Assembly (NCBI GenBank): GCA_965153355.1
Contig: OZ231127.1
Location: forward strand, 75,578,001 to 75,642,000
Length of the DNA stretch: 64,000 nt
Direction: 5' to 3'
Origin: Flaccisagitta enflata
Taxonomy: Eukaryota; Chaetognatha; Sagittoidea; Aphragmophora
The position numbers and the translations under genes are program-made. The notes under the pieces were generated by a model. That model had not been told where the DNA came from, did no database searches, and saw only the letters and a program-made list of their open reading frames with translations. Shown one piece after another: positions 31,929 through 43,996 of the stretch (its first letter is position 1; each line of letters opens with the position of its first letter).

Positions 31929-32390
31929 GCTCTACACGGCACGTCTTTTTCCCACGTGAGGCACTTTTACGGAATGTCTGACAATAAACAACCCGAATTG
32001 ACTTTGTTTTTTATCGCCATCGTCAAAAGTGAGGATTTTTGGGGGGATTTCATGCTGAATTATTATTTGCGAGAGAATGTCAAGGTAGAAATCTCATCTT
32101 CTTCCGTCGTGTGCCACTCGAATCTTAAAGCCACTTTTGCTTTATCCATCCATCCGTTGGCCAGCCCGTCACCTTCGTCTATTTTGTGTGTTCATTTATG
32201 TTTTGCGTCGCCGCCCTTGTCTGACTGGCCTCTTACAGTATTACCTTAGTCTACCCGCATGCAACTTAGGTTGCGATTTATTTAGACTTGTTATTTAAGG
32301 GGAAACCATGAGTGACAAGTCTTCAGATACACGAGTTGATAATCAGACAGAATAGGAAGATGACCCAAATTGTGAGTTAAATTGCTTTGT

Positions 32391-33122
32391 ACACTGTAGA
32401 ATCACACCCGCTATATAACAGATCCAAGAGTAGCCAGGAGTAGTCAAAAATCAAAATAGTATTTTTGACCATTTTTTTGGTTGCGATGCACTCATTTGCA
32501 TCTAGTAAGATGTTATCAAGCGATTTTTTCTCAAACGGGTGTCAGTAAATATGGTTAATCGCGCTTAATTTAACGTCATTTGGCCGTTTTATTTTTGTTT
32601 TCACTCAAATTGTCATTTTCGTCCCTTAGAAATGCGAAATATGGATTGAAACTCTAGCTGTTGCTTCCAAACAACATTTACTATCATCACCTAAAATGTT
32701 GTGAAATTTGAAAGTCTCTAAGATGCATTTGCTTATGCAAATAAGTCGCTCAGACTAATTTGCATACTAAAAGACAACCTTTAAAAGGCATTCTGCAGTG
32801 AGCTGCAAGGAGAAAATCAATAAGGTGAACGGCATTCAATCACATCTCCGATTTTGTTTCTTAGATAAAATTTACAGAAATTTACCGAATCATTTAGGTT
32901 TTGATTGACAAAAAAATGATGTAGTCGAATCAATCCCATTACCGGTGGCTACCAAGAGTAACGGAGATCTGCCAATAGCAGATATGGAACCTTAGACCTC
33001 TTCAATACATTTATTCTTTTACTCCTTCTATATTGGTAATAAGGTGAATCTATTAATAATGGATGAATAATTGAATATTATTGGTACCTTGAATTCCGCG
33101 ATTACGGGGTTCAACTGTATCT
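32391..33122. mobile_element. Possible diverged TA-target MITE
   Basis: The left end (TACACTGTAGAATCACACCC) and the inverted right end (CGGGGTTCAACTGTA) are only loosely similar. The right end alone resembles a pogo/Tigger terminus. The interior is AT-rich with no open frame of note. Confidence 0.3.
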
Positions 33123-33202
33123 GCTCAAGCGTGACTGATTTGTCAAAATAAATTTCATGAGGAGTCGGCAGATGACCTATACTTTCACACATTGGGATCT
33201 TA

Positions 33203-34754
33203 AGTCGCGTGCTCCGCGACTCTACACCCCGCTTTGTCCGTCTGTCCGTCGGTCGTCACGTTTTACTCTAGTATTCGTCTTATTTCTTCTAAGTCATTTA
33301 AAGTAAATTAAGTAATTTTGAGTCAACTAAGATCATTTTGAGTCATTTTAAGTCAATATGATTATCGTTCGGTAATTTGTTTTTCTTAAAAACGTGGAAT
33401 GCAAGTATGCAACATCTACTTATTTCAGTGTTTGGGGTTGACACAGAATTTTTTAAGAAAGCTGTTTCAGGAGGAATAGTGTCTCAGTTTCTAGCTTTGA
33501 TTGGTATATGAGGATCATGAGAATGTGCCCAGATGGATATGGTCACCTTCGTCCCGCCATATTTATCAAGCGTATTCTTGTTGTCAGTATACTTCATGTT
33601 TAGAAAGAAAAAGGTGATACTGTTTCAAATGTGACAAAATTTTTCTATGATACAGGGAATACCACGCCAACCGGGACAAAAGAAAACGACATATTTTCTT
33701 CTCTAGAAATGAAAAAAATAATCTGAAAACAGATCCTGATAGATCTTTTAAACCGATTTTATGTCATTGAAAAAATTTGTCACTGAATTGCATACCAAAA
33801 GGACACAAACAAACTGAAAAAAAGCCCAAATTTGACTAATTTTGTATGATTTGTCTGAAAATTCTGTGAATATTGTGTCTTAATTGTCAACCATTGCAAC
33901 AGAAATTGGGTAAAAATACTTGGGTTTGTCTCAAATTGAAGCGGAATCTATGAAGTTACATGGAAAAGCTTAAAGAATTGATACCGAAGGTTCTACCATT
34001 AAAATTTGTCAGTCACTGAAAGAAGAAAGAGATCAAAATTAAACTTTTTCACATGAATCTTGGTTAAATTGCCAAAAAATTATGACAAGAAGGCAAAATG
34101 AATGGTGGAGTATGAAACTATATCAAATTATCTATCATTCAAGACCAACCCGAGCATACTAGCTCAATTTGACTAGATTTGGCAAGAGAAAGAAGATGTG
34201 TTGTTCAAACATCCAAACCTCGAATTTTTATGATTCCAGATTTTACGATTTGCAAAGGATGCAATACTGCGGCCAAAGTATTAATCACACCACAATAAAG
34301 TTTATAGATAACAAAATCGGCGCAAAAACTCTCTCTGAAACAGTTTTCAGAATTGTTCCGTCATTTTTAGAAGCAGAGATATGTCGTTTTCTTTCGTCCC
34401 GGTAGGCGGGGTATTCCCTGTAATTATCAGTTGGATTTTCTCTGGGGAAAGTTAAAGGATAGTTGTGATGGGTCAGGATTAAACACCATTGAGAGCTCCA
34501 AAGGCTCTCATCCTTTGATAGGTAAGTGGTAGAGTAGTGATATTGTCCATCTTTCATTTTAGTCACTTGAGTCATTATCGTCATTTTAGGTCAAATCAAG
34601 TAAATTTAGGTCATTTTAAGTCATGTTAGGTCTTTCTAAATCATTTTAAGTATTGTGAGTCAATTAGAATCATTGTAAGTCATTTCAATTATGTGGATAT
34701 GTGATTATGTAATTATGTAAGTGTCAAAGGCGACTTATAGATGTTGGACTTGTT
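33203..34754 (+). mobile_element. HG element with TTAAGTCATTT repeats and a nested MITE
   Basis: The 5' hairpin AGTCGCGTGCTCCGCGACT is followed by CTCTACACCCCGCTTTGTC and a short GTCTGTCCGTCGGTC array. At the other end is GGCGACTTATAGATGTTGGA and CTTGTT at 34749-34754. Degenerate AAGTCATTTTGAGTCA repeats lie just inside both ends (33280-33370 and 34560-34690). The centre is occupied by the foldback MITE at 33653-34420. Confidence 0.7.
33653..34420. mobile_element. CAGGGAATACC foldback MITE, TA target
   Basis: A 768-bp element. Inverted termini run at least 45 bases: CAGGGAATACC, CGCC, ACCGGGAC, AAAGAAAACGACATAT. It is flanked by TA at 33651-33652 and 34421-34422. Inner blocks (AAACAGATCCTG, AAACCGATTTTATG) are mirrored more weakly. 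An open frame within it (34169-34405) includes the right arm and is not a gene. Confidence 0.8.
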
Positions 34755-34933
34755 CTCCTTCTCCTCCTCCTTTTTGGTCAACGTCAATCATCCACTATAA
34801 AATACACTTACTTATACAAGTTACTACCATCAAGCCTTGAATCAGAGATTGTTTTCATCCACGTTCATTTAAGTAACGCATAACCCAGAGGATCAATTGC
34901 CCGCTAGTTACCACTGGGCTGTGTTTTATTTTT

Positions 34934-35143
34934 AGTCGCGTGCTGCATGACTCTACACCCCGCTTTGTCCGTCCGTCCGTCCGTCCGTCCATCCGTCTAT
35001 CTGTCGGTTGGTCCCCATTTTACTTTTTCAGAATTTTGAGCGTTTTGAGCTCACTGCGCCTGCTCAAATGCCCCGGTGACCTTCTCCCTCACTGCCCCTG
35101 CCCACCCATATGCGACTAGGGTAGCCGTGTATCCGGCCTTGTT
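34934..35143 (+). mobile_element. HG element, AGTCGCGTGC subfamily, complete
   Basis: The hairpin is AGTCGCGTGCTGCATGACT (inner arm decayed). A long GTCCGTCCGTCCGTCCATCC array, the CCTGCTCAAATGCC body and the 3' arm ATATGCGACT follow. The GCCGTGTATCCGGC stem-loop and CTTGTT complete it. T runs flank both sides. Confidence 0.8.
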
Positions 35144-35544
35144 TAAACTATCTTTCGCTGGAAACGATCAAAGCCGTAACGATGAACAGGTCGCACAATA
35201 AGCAGATTCTGACTCTTCTATGATTTTTTTTTCCATCTGTGACAATTTCCAGATTAGATTCCAACATGAAAGCCACGCCCCGTTCTCGAAGAATTGCTTT
35301 AATCGAAAATAAATACTTACGTATGTTTTTATGCACGTTCTATCAGTTCTATCAACTGTTTATTTTTTTATCAGGTTCCTTAGATTCTATAATTCGTTAC
35401 GTCCATTGACTGGTCAGGGGGTTGGTTCGTTATTCTGTTGGTCAGTCGTTACGTCAGTTGCTGATGGCCATTACTTGTTTTTGCGTGATTTCCCTGTTCA
35501 GCTTCGCTGCCAAATTCTAACATGCCTTGTTCTGTGTCCTTTTT

Positions 35545-35993
35545 GGGCAGCGGCCCCGAAGGGGTCGATGACCTATGCTTTCACACATATGGGGAATTTT
35601 TTCCTCCTCCTTCTTTTTCTTCTCCCCAGCCTCCGGGCCCATATCTCAGCCTGGAGGCCCATATCCCAGCCTCGAGGCCCAAATCCCAGTCTTGAGGCCC
35701 AAATCCCACCCTCAAGGCCCCAATCCCAACCCCAAGGCCAAGATTCCAGTCTCTAGGGATTTGGGCCTCAAGACTGGGATTTGGGCCTCGAGGCTGGGAT
35801 ATGGGCCTCCAGGCTGAGATATGGGCCCGGAGGCTGGGGGAGGGGGGTGCGGAGGAGAAGAAGAAGAAGGAGGAGGAGAAAATTCCCCATATGTGTGAAA
35901 GCATAGGTCATCGACCCCTTTGGGGCCGCTGCCCTGCTCCCCCTCAACTTCATCCACAACCTACTTAAGCAGGGCACGGGTACCGCTGACCAT
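35545..35993 (+). mobile_element. SL element D, near-perfect palindrome
   Basis: The short end GGGCAGCGGCCCCGAAGGGG is followed by GATGACCTATGCTTTCACAC and ATATGGGGAA, a CTCCTTCTTCTTC run and CCCAGCCTCGAGGCCC repeats. Everything from 35548 to about 35740 is mirrored from about 35757 to 35950. The long end then adds AAGCAGGGCACGGGTACC and GCTGACCAT. The arms of about 190 bp are so similar that the palindrome must be young or under conversion. Confidence 0.75.
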
Positions 35994-36017
35994 CTAACGC
36001 TTTTGCGACTATTGCAA

Positions 36018-36220
36018 TCTGACAATCACGCGACTCTATAGCCCGCCATGTCGGTCGGTGGGTACATCAGCTGGTCGGTTGCTAGGCCAATCAATCGATC
36101 GGTAAAGTTTTTGGCGTTTACAGACGTTTTTTAAGTCACTGCCTAAATGCTACACTAGCCTTTTTCATCGCTACCCCTGCCCAACCGCACTTGACCTGGG
36201 TAGCCGTGAATCTGATTTCC
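36018..36220 (+). mobile_element. HG element, truncated at both ends
   Basis: Starts in the hairpin (ATCACGCGACT), then CTCTATAGCCCGCCATGTC and a GGTCGGTGGGTAC array. The 3' part has CTACCCCTGCCCAACCGC, a decayed arm (ACTTGACC) and GGTAGCCGTGAATCTGATT, without CTTGTT. Confidence 0.6.
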
Positions 36221-36267
36221 TTTATCTGTCTATCTGTTTCTCAACCCTTCCTAATCTTGGATGAATT

Positions 36268-36447
<180 letters not shown>

Positions 36448-36549
36448 GCAAGCAGGCGCAGTTGGAATTGAAATTGCCGATAATTTGGCTTCTGAGTTCT
36501 CTCCAAAGAAAATCAAAGTGGGTTGGATAAACCAGATGCTGTTTCTCAC

Positions 36550-36710
36550 ATCATAATAGTTGGGCTGGCACCCAGGAGGGAGACAGAGACTGAGAGACAA
36601 AGATAGAGACAGAGTCGCACCAAGGAACGAGACAGAATAAGACAGAGATGGAGATGGAGTCGCACCCACGTGAAAAACCAAGGAAAAGACAGAAACTAAG
36701 ACACATTTAG
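36550..36710. repeat. GAGACAGAGA-rich degenerate repeat
   Basis: Two to three loose copies of a block with GACAGAGAC and GTCGCACC (36578-36670). Confidence 0.5.
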
Positions 36711-37104
36711 TGAGACAACGACACCGAAAATGATATTGTCATTACCAATGACAAGGACCACCACCACCAAGGCGAATATCGCAAGGCGCAAGGCGCAGAT
36801 TTTGGCCGCAAAGGATTCTTGGCTCTTGCAAAATTAAAATCGCGTACCAATCTCTTTTTGCCTTAGTTGGGTCATACGAAGAACTTTGTTGACCACAGGG
36901 TCAACACGCAATTTGAGGGTCATTGAATACTGAACGCCAGAGTGGGTCACACAACAGTTAATCTGAGGCATCATTGCATCATCTCTTCAAGTACAGATCA
37001 CGTTTCTACAACTTTTGACAGTTTTGAGAAGCGGACTATATAAGTCTTTGTCTGTCTGTTGATTGTCCATCCGTCAGTCCGTAACGCAACTATGAGCAAG
37101 AGAT

Positions 37105-37322
37105 CGTTTCATTAACAAGAGCTTAGAATTGGGGTATTACCCTACACCTTCACAAATGATTAGGTCAAGCGTTTTTTCATTTTTTAAACAGAAGAATAAA
37201 TGGAAAAATATTATGGACAGTACCTACGGTAAGCTTTTCTTGCGCTCTTTTTCTTTCTTTTTTTCGGCAGACTTTTCTAGTCACAGTTTTCTTAAAAACA
37301 CATAGGGGAGATTTGTTTACAA
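37105..37322 (+). repeat. Dispersed repeat, mirrored at 49200-49425
   Basis: AAGAGCTTAGAATTGGGGTA, TTAGGTCAAGCGTTTTTT, then AAGCTTTTCTTGCGCTC and GGCAGACTTTTCT. The reverse complement with the same order lies at about 49200-49425. This copy abuts the HG terminus at 37323, so it may be the flank in which that HG element landed. Confidence 0.6.
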
Positions 37323-37479
37323 AACAAGGCCAAGAGATGTCCAATAGATGCGTCCTCTTTAGACATAAGATATTATCATACAAATTATTAAGATATAAAG
37401 ATATTAAGATATAATAATATGAAAATATAAAGATTCAGAGATATCGAGATAAAGAGAAAAATATAAACTGATTCCTCTC

Positions 37480-37710
37480 CCCCCCCCCACGCCTCTCCAC
37501 ACCCCCGGCCTCCCCACCCCGTCCCCCACGCCTCCCCACCCCTCCCCCCACGCCTCCCCACCCCTCCCCCCCACACCTCTCCACCCCTCCCCCCTCTCCC
37601 CCCACGCTCCCCCCACGCCTCCCCCCCCACGCCTCCCCACCCCTCCCCCCCACGCCTCCCCCCCACCCCTCCCCCCCCACGCCTCTCCCCCACGCCTCCC
37701 CACACACCCC
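37480..37710. repeat. CCCCACGCCTCCC satellite
   Basis: C-rich units of about 13-18 bp. Minus-strand frames encode GGVGRRGG runs. A shorter G-rich counterpart lies at 61513-61560. Confidence 0.9.
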
Positions 37711-37734
37711 CGCCTCATCCTCACGAAGAGAAAT

Positions 37735-38200
37735 GAAGAGACATGGAGAGATATGGAGAGACATGAAGAGACATGAAGAAACATGAGGAGACATGAGACA
37801 TATAGAGACATGAAGAGACATAAGAGACATAAGAGACATAAGAGACATAAGAGACATAAGAGATATAAGAGATGTAAGAGATGTAAGAGATATAAGAGAC
37901 ATAAGAGATATAAGAGACATAAGAGATATACGAGACATAAGAGACATATGAGACATATAGGAGACATAAGAGACATATGGGAGACGTTAAAATGACAAAA
38001 GAGACAAAGAGACATAAGAGACATAAGAGACCTAAGATACATAAGAAAAATAAGAGACATGACAGACCTAAGATACATGAGAGAAATAACAGACATAAGA
38101 GATATAAGAGACATATAGGAGACATAAGAGACATACAGGAGACAAAAGAGACAAAAGAGACAAAAGAGATGAAAGAGACAAAAGAACTATAAGAGACAAG
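37735..38200. repeat. ATAAGAGAC satellite
   Basis: 9-bp units (ATAAGAGAC), with TATAAGAG and AAAAGAGAC variants. The reverse complement array lies at 61110-61500. Confidence 0.9.
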
Positions 38201-38550
38201 AAGATAGATGAAGAGAAATGAAGAGAAAACCTTGAAAATCGCGTTTTGAAATTTTCGCGTGACACTCAGACATTCAGACATTCAGACAGACAGACCGACC
38301 AAGGGACAGACCCTCTTATAGAGATGCGAGGACGCATCTAAAAAATAAAGGCGCAGAATACCATGGAAACGACCGGATAAAACTCTTACAAATGCGCGTA
38401 GTCACAAAGTATAAAAACGTGCATATCAACTTGCAATTCACATCCATGACAATAACGTGACTCCGTTTTACCTGTTTGAATCCAACATTACCGACAGACT
38501 GACTGACTGATGGAGGGAGAAATGAATGGACCAACGAACCAAAGAAGCAA

Positions 38551-38765
38551 AAAAGTGACGCGGGGTCACAACATTGTTGTGGACGGATGGGCAGGGGCAT
38601 CTAACCCTCATCCACTCCCCAACATCCACCTAATCCAAAATGCTCGTTTTTCCACTTTTTGACTCGTGCTCATGGACCAACGGACTGATAGTTAGACCAA
38701 GGGACGTACCAACAAACGGAACAATAAACGGACAAAGCCTCTCACAAAATTGCGTGTCCGCAACT
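38551..38765 (-). mobile_element. HG element, TTGCG subfamily
   Basis: Minus strand: the hairpin AGTTGCGGACACGCAATTT, GTCCG arrays broken by GTTGGTACG, a TTGACC-free body, then CCCTGCCCATCCGTCC and GACCCCGCGTCACTT. The terminal TGTT is altered to TTTT. The closest relatives are 1399-1612 and 52259-52517. Confidence 0.65.
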
Positions 38766-38769
38766 AAAA

Positions 38770-39440
38770 ACTCAGTCACAGAGATAAAAATTACAGATAA
38801 GTAAAAAAAAAGAGGCACGTGCAGCTGCGGCTTAGATCAGGAAAAAGATGCTTTCAATGTTTCACGATTGACATCCCGGGGAGTTCCGAATCTCTGCAGG
38901 GGTAGGAGGCAACTAATATTTAAAAAAAAACACACCAACTCTAGTATGGCTTTGCTTGATGATTGCATGCAAAACTTCAATACCATGATTCAGGCAGGAA
39001 CTCATTTTCATGTTGATTTTCAACCCGCAATAACGGGTGTCAAGTGACCTGCAAAATATTTGTTGTAGGCGGATTTCGCTCATTGCCAATACTTTGAGAA
39101 CTAAAAAAGAACCAAACTTTCATATCAGTTAGACTTAGAGGCACAAGCTCCTCACTTTTGGATCGTTTTTGCAGAGTGTAACTGTACCTTTGTTGATAAT
39201 TGATTCTACAATATCACTTAACTCAATTTTACTCGAGTTTTACATTCACTTTATGTTCATGAGTCATGACATCCATACCCACCATGTAATGGTTGACAAT
39301 TGTGGATGAGTCATTCATAAATCGTGTGAAACATTGACAACTGTAAGGAAATATCTAATAGAGAGAACAGAAGAAGAATTCCACGTAATTGAAGGGAAAA
39401 TGTGAAAGAAAAGTGGGCGGAAAGAAACGTGGGAAAGAAA
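38770..39440. other. No gene recognised
   Basis: Unremarkable AT-rich DNA between an HG element and the large palindrome. Short open frames only. Confidence 0.4.
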
Positions 39441-40477
39441 AGAGAGAATCAAAGAACTGGTGATAAGGAGGGAAGCCATATCTCTCCAATTACAAGGATA
39501 TGATATCTGAAATTTTTCTGTGGTGTGCACCTACAGTACCCCCACCCCCCGTAAGGGTTTGGAGCGGTTCCGGGCATTTTTTGTTTTTGGTTGTCAAAAA
39601 ATTTTTATTTCTTAAAATCACTATTGTAGGCCAAAAAATTTGTTTCAAAATTTTATTTTCATGTTACATGTAATCAATACCCAGAGCTACAAATTTCATT
39701 TTTTGAAAAATATTTTTGGCCAATTTTTAAGGGAATGGCACTAAAAAAAACAAAATTTCAAAAAAATGAAAAATCGCTATATTTTCTAAAATAATTGGCT
39801 TAGCATAATAATTTTTGGCATGGAAGTAGTCCTGAGAACCCTTCATGTGTATGCAAAATTTCAACTCCCATACTTGAATTTTAAAGGAGTTATGGGATTT
39901 TGAAATTTTGATAATTTTTGGTAAAAAACATTTTTTCTTATAAAATTTTTTTTTGTGAACCATTTTTCATGAAATTTCATAGACAAACAAAGTAATTGAT
40001 ATTTTTTTGCTTCCAAAAAAAATTTGGGCACTGCGACCCCTTAAAAAAAATTTTTTTTCTCAAAAATTGCTAAAATTGGCTATTTTTCTAGGTTGAATAC
40101 AAACTGTTCCTGTCATCCGATCAACTTCATTTTTGGAGGGATTATCAACCTACATCTGCAGTAACTATGTTTCAAATTTCAAGTAAATCGGATAATTCGT
40201 TTCGGAGATATTCAAGTTCAAAGTGGAAAGGGCGAGCTAAAACCACTGTTTCTGTGGTATTTTGATGATAAGTCTTCATTGACGGTTAGCTACAAGTGTC
40301 TCAAAAAGGTAACATTTAATCAATAGAAATAAAGTCACTCCAAAATTGTTGCAAATAGGTGCTGAATATGTCCCTGCAGCATAACCAACCAAAATTTTTG
40401 GATTTCACAATCTCTAAAAAAATAGGCACCAAAAAACTGCAAAAAATGCCTTTTTTGGCATTTTTTGCCACATTTTT

Positions 40478-41100
40478 GGGGTGTAACGCATATAAAACGA
40501 CATCCCCATCCCCAAATTTTTTGTGGCATAGTAGTCCATGATAGGACAGATGTCCCCCCAAAAATTTATTCATTTCCGTCACGCTTTAAGCACAAAAATT
40601 TTTGTTTAAAATGGCAAAAAATGCGATTTTTTGAATTTTTTAAGCTGTTTTTGGGGTGTAATGCATATCAAACGACATCCCCATCCCCAAATTTTTTGTG
40701 GCATAGTAGTCCATGATAGGACAGAAGTCCCCCAAAAAATTTATTCATTTCCGTCATGCTTTAAGCATAAAAATTTTGGTTTGAAATGGCAAAAAATGCA
40801 ATTTTTTGAATTTTTGAAGTTGTTTTTGGGGTGTAATGCATATTAAACAACATCCCCATCTCCAAACTTTTTGTGGCATAGTAGTCCATGATAGGACAGA
40901 TGTCCCCCCAAAAATTTATTCATTTCCGTTACGCTTAAAGCACAAAAATTTTGGTTTAAAATGGCATAATATGCGATTTTTGCATTTTTTAAAGCTGTTT
41001 TTGGGGTGTAATGCATATTAAACAACATCCCCATCCCCAAACTTATTGTGGCATAGTAGTCCATGATAGGACAGATGTCCCCCAAAATTTTTTTTCATTT
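40478..41100 (+). repeat. 176-bp tandem units, left arm (about 3.5)
   Basis: Units begin GGGGTGTAATGCATATTAAA and contain GTGGCATAGTAGTCCATGAT, ATTCATTTCCGTCACGC and a GGCAAAAAATGCG block. Starts are near 40478, 40654, 40829 and 41006. Confidence 0.9.
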
Positions 41101-41109
41101 CCGTCACGC

Positions 41110-42055
41110 TTTAAGCACAAAAAATTTGGGGAAGGGGATGTCGTTTAATATGCATTTACCCCAAAAACAGCTTAAAAAATTCAAAAAATCGCATTTTTTG
41201 ACATTTTAAACCAAAATTTTTGTGCTTAAAGCGTGACGGAAATGAATAAATTTTTGGGGGGACATCTGTCCTATCATGGACTACTATGCCACAAAAATTT
41301 TGGGGATGGGGATGTTGTTTAATATGCATTACACCCCAAAAACAGCTTAAAAAATTCAAAAAATTGCATTTTTTGCCATTTTAAACCAAAATTTTTGTGC
41401 TTAAAGCGTGACGGAAATGAATAAATTTTGGGGGGGACATCTGTCCTATCATGGACTACTATGCCACAAAAGATTTGGAGATGGGGATGTTGTTTAATAT
41501 GCATTACACCCCAAAAACAGCTTTAAAAATTCAAAAAAATCGCTTTTTTTGCCATTTTAAACCAAAATTTTTGTGCTTAAAACGTGACGGAAATGAATAA
41601 ATTTTGGGGGGGACATCTGTCCTATCATGGACTACTATGCCACAAAAAGTTTGGGGATGGGGATGTCGTTTAATATGCATTACACCCCAAAAACAGCTTA
41701 AATAATTCAAAAAATCACATTTTTTGCCATTTTAAACCAAAATTTTTGTGCTTAAAGCGTAACGGAAATGAATAAATTTTTTGGGGGACATCTGTCCTAT
41801 CATGGACTACTATGCCAGAAAAAATTTGGGGATGGGGATGTCATTTAATATGCATAATGCATTACACCTCAAAAACAGCTTAGAAAATTCAAAAAATCGC
41901 ATTTTTTGCCATTTTAAATCAAAATTTTTGTGCTTAAAGCTTGACGGAAATGAATAAATTTTTGGGGGGACATCTGTCCTATCATAGACTACTATGCCAC
42001 AAAAAAATTGGATGGGGATGTCGTTTAATATGCGTTACACCCCAAATGCCAAAAA
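41110..42055 (-). repeat. 176-bp tandem units, right arm (about 5)
   Basis: The same unit, inverted, with ends near 41165, 41340, 41513, 41690, 41872 and 42045. Unit number differs from the left arm, so the arms have changed copy number independently since the palindrome formed. Confidence 0.9.
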
Positions 42056-43064
42056 AGGCATTTTTTGCAGTTTTTGGTGCCTATTTTTTTAGAGATTGTG
42101 AAATCCAAAAATTTTGGTTGGGTATGCTGCAGGGACATATTCAACACCTATTTGCAACAATTTTGGAGTGACTTTATTCATATTGATTAAACGTTACCTT
42201 TTTGAGACACTTGTAGCTAACCGTCAATGAAGACTTATCATTAAAATACCACAGAAACAGTGATTTTAGCTCGCCCTTTCCACTTTGAACTTGAATATCT
42301 CCGGAACGAATTATCCGATTCACTTGAAATTTGAAACATAGTTACTGCAGATGTAGGTTGATAATCCCTCCAAAAATGAAGTTGATCGGAGAACAGGAAC
42401 AGTTTTTATTCAACCTAGAAAAATAACCATATTTTAGCAATTTTTGAAGAAAAAATTTTTTTTAAGGGGTCGCAGTGCCCAAATTTTTTTTGGAAGCAAA
42501 AAAATATCAATTACTTTGTTTGTCTATGAAATTTCATGAAAAATGGTTCACAAAAAAAAATTTTATAAGAAAAAATGTTTTTTAACAAAAATTATCAAAA
42601 TTTCAAAATCCCATAACTCCTTTAAAATTCAAGTATGGGAGTTGAAATTTTGCATACACATGAAGGGTTCTCAGGACTACTTCCATGCTAAAAATTATTA
42701 TGCTAAGCCAATTATTTTAGAAAATATAGCGATTTTTTAATTTTTTGAAATTTTGTTTTTTTCAGTGCCATTCCCTTAAAAATTGGCCAAAAATATTTTT
42801 CAAAAAATGAAATTTGTAGCTCTGGGTATTGACTACATGTAACATAAAAACAAAATTTTGAAACCAATTTTTTGGCCTACAATAGTGATTTTAAGAAATA
42901 AAAAAATTTTGACAACCAAAAACAAAAAATGCCCGGAACAGCTCCAAACCCTTACGGGGGGTGGGGGTACTATAGGTGCACACCACAGAAAAATTTCAGA
43001 TCTCATATCATTGTAATTGGAGAGATATGGCTTCCCTCCTTATCACCAGTTCTTTGATTCCGGT

Positions 43065-43500
43065 ACTGTATTGAAAAGGAAAAAAAAAAAGAAGAAATGA
43101 TTTCCAGAGGGGAAACGACATTGTGTAGAATTGAATGATAAGAATGAGCAAGAAAGAGGAACACGAAGACTAGAAGGCAAGAAGGTAATCAAAAGGAAAA
43201 AGATAAAAAGAAAAAAAAAGACAAGATGAGGACGAAAGAATGTGTAAAAGCAAAACAGAGAAAATTGAATGAAAAGAATTGTTGGAGGAGAAGAAAAGGG
43301 AGTGGAAGAATACTACTGTATTTTCTGAATTAATCAATTGGAAAAAGCCGCTTGAGCCCAGATGATGCCAGCATACAAGATGTCATCTTCGGTGCTTCTT
43401 GTAAGTATTGAAGCATAATCTGAAGTTTCTTCAAATGATAGCAGAAGGGAGATATTTTCAAGTTTACACGACCATTCCTCTATCTTGTATCAATTAATAA
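43065..43500. other. Purine-rich DNA, no gene recognised
   Basis: GAAAAGGAAAAAAAAAAGAA-type sequence to about 43320, then mixed DNA. No bounded feature is visible. Confidence 0.4.
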
Positions 43501-43996
43501 CAAAACAAGGCCAACACCTATAAGTAAACTTTCCTGGAAGAAATTTCCCGCACGGCATTACACATTTACCGCCGTTGGGATTCATTAATCTTTTATTATG
43601 CATTTTTATAAGTTAACATAGTGAGAAAAAAAAATAAAAACACCATCAGACTCACAAGAAACAGCTTATCTTTACATACGGCAATGTTGCATGGTGATGA
43701 AAAAATCAGAATAAGCACGAGACAGAGTTTAAAGTGTATTTTAGTTAAAAAGGGCTTTTTCCCTTACATAATTAGCCAATTTCAAATTTGCACTGTGTTT
43801 TTGATCTTGATATTTACAAAAATTTGTCGCTAAAAATGAGAATGGAAATATCTGAGGGTTCATTGAGCAAAATTTTGTTTTTTTCCTATATGAACAAAAC
43901 ATTATCAAAAATAAGCAAAATATTAAAACATTCATTAGGCCATTTTCGACTTCCAGAAAATCGCTGGAAATAAATATATATGTTCACATGATATAA

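Larger units (their letters stand above)
37323..38339 (-). mobile_element. HG element, AGATGCG subfamily, with two satellites
   Basis: Minus strand: the hairpin AGATGCGTCCTCGCATCT, CTCTATAAGAGGG and a short CTTGGTCGGTCTGTCTG array. Next comes a unique block (AAATTTCAAAACGCGATTTTC region), then the cargo, the 3' arm GAGGACGCATCT, and GGACATCTCTTGGCCTTGTT. Cargo is an ATAAGAGAC satellite (37735-38200) and a CCCCACGCCTCCC satellite (37480-37710). The outer arm AGATGCGTCC is exactly complementary to GGACGCATCT. The hairpin is perfect. Confidence 0.8.
39446..43060. mobile_element. 3.6-kb palindromic element with internal 176-bp repeats
   Basis: Everything from GAATCAAAGAACTGGTG at 39446 inward is mirrored by the sequence ending CACCAGTTCTTTGATTC at 43060. 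Inside the outer ~85 bp is TA-CAGTACCCCCACCCC, with inverted GGGGTGGGGGTACTATA at about 42959-42975, a plausible TA-flanked terminus. Arms are about 1.0 kb of single-copy AT-rich DNA plus a tandem block, meeting near 41105. No transposase is visible. Mirrored short frames (39727-39963 and 42543-42740) are arm copies of one another, not genes. Confidence 0.85.

Noticed and set aside
34169-34584. Small protein genes on both strands
   Set aside because: Both frames include the terminal inverted repeat of the MITE at 33653-34420.
39727-42740. Two similar Lys/Phe-rich frames as a gene pair
   Set aside because: They are the same AT-rich sequence on the two arms of a palindrome.
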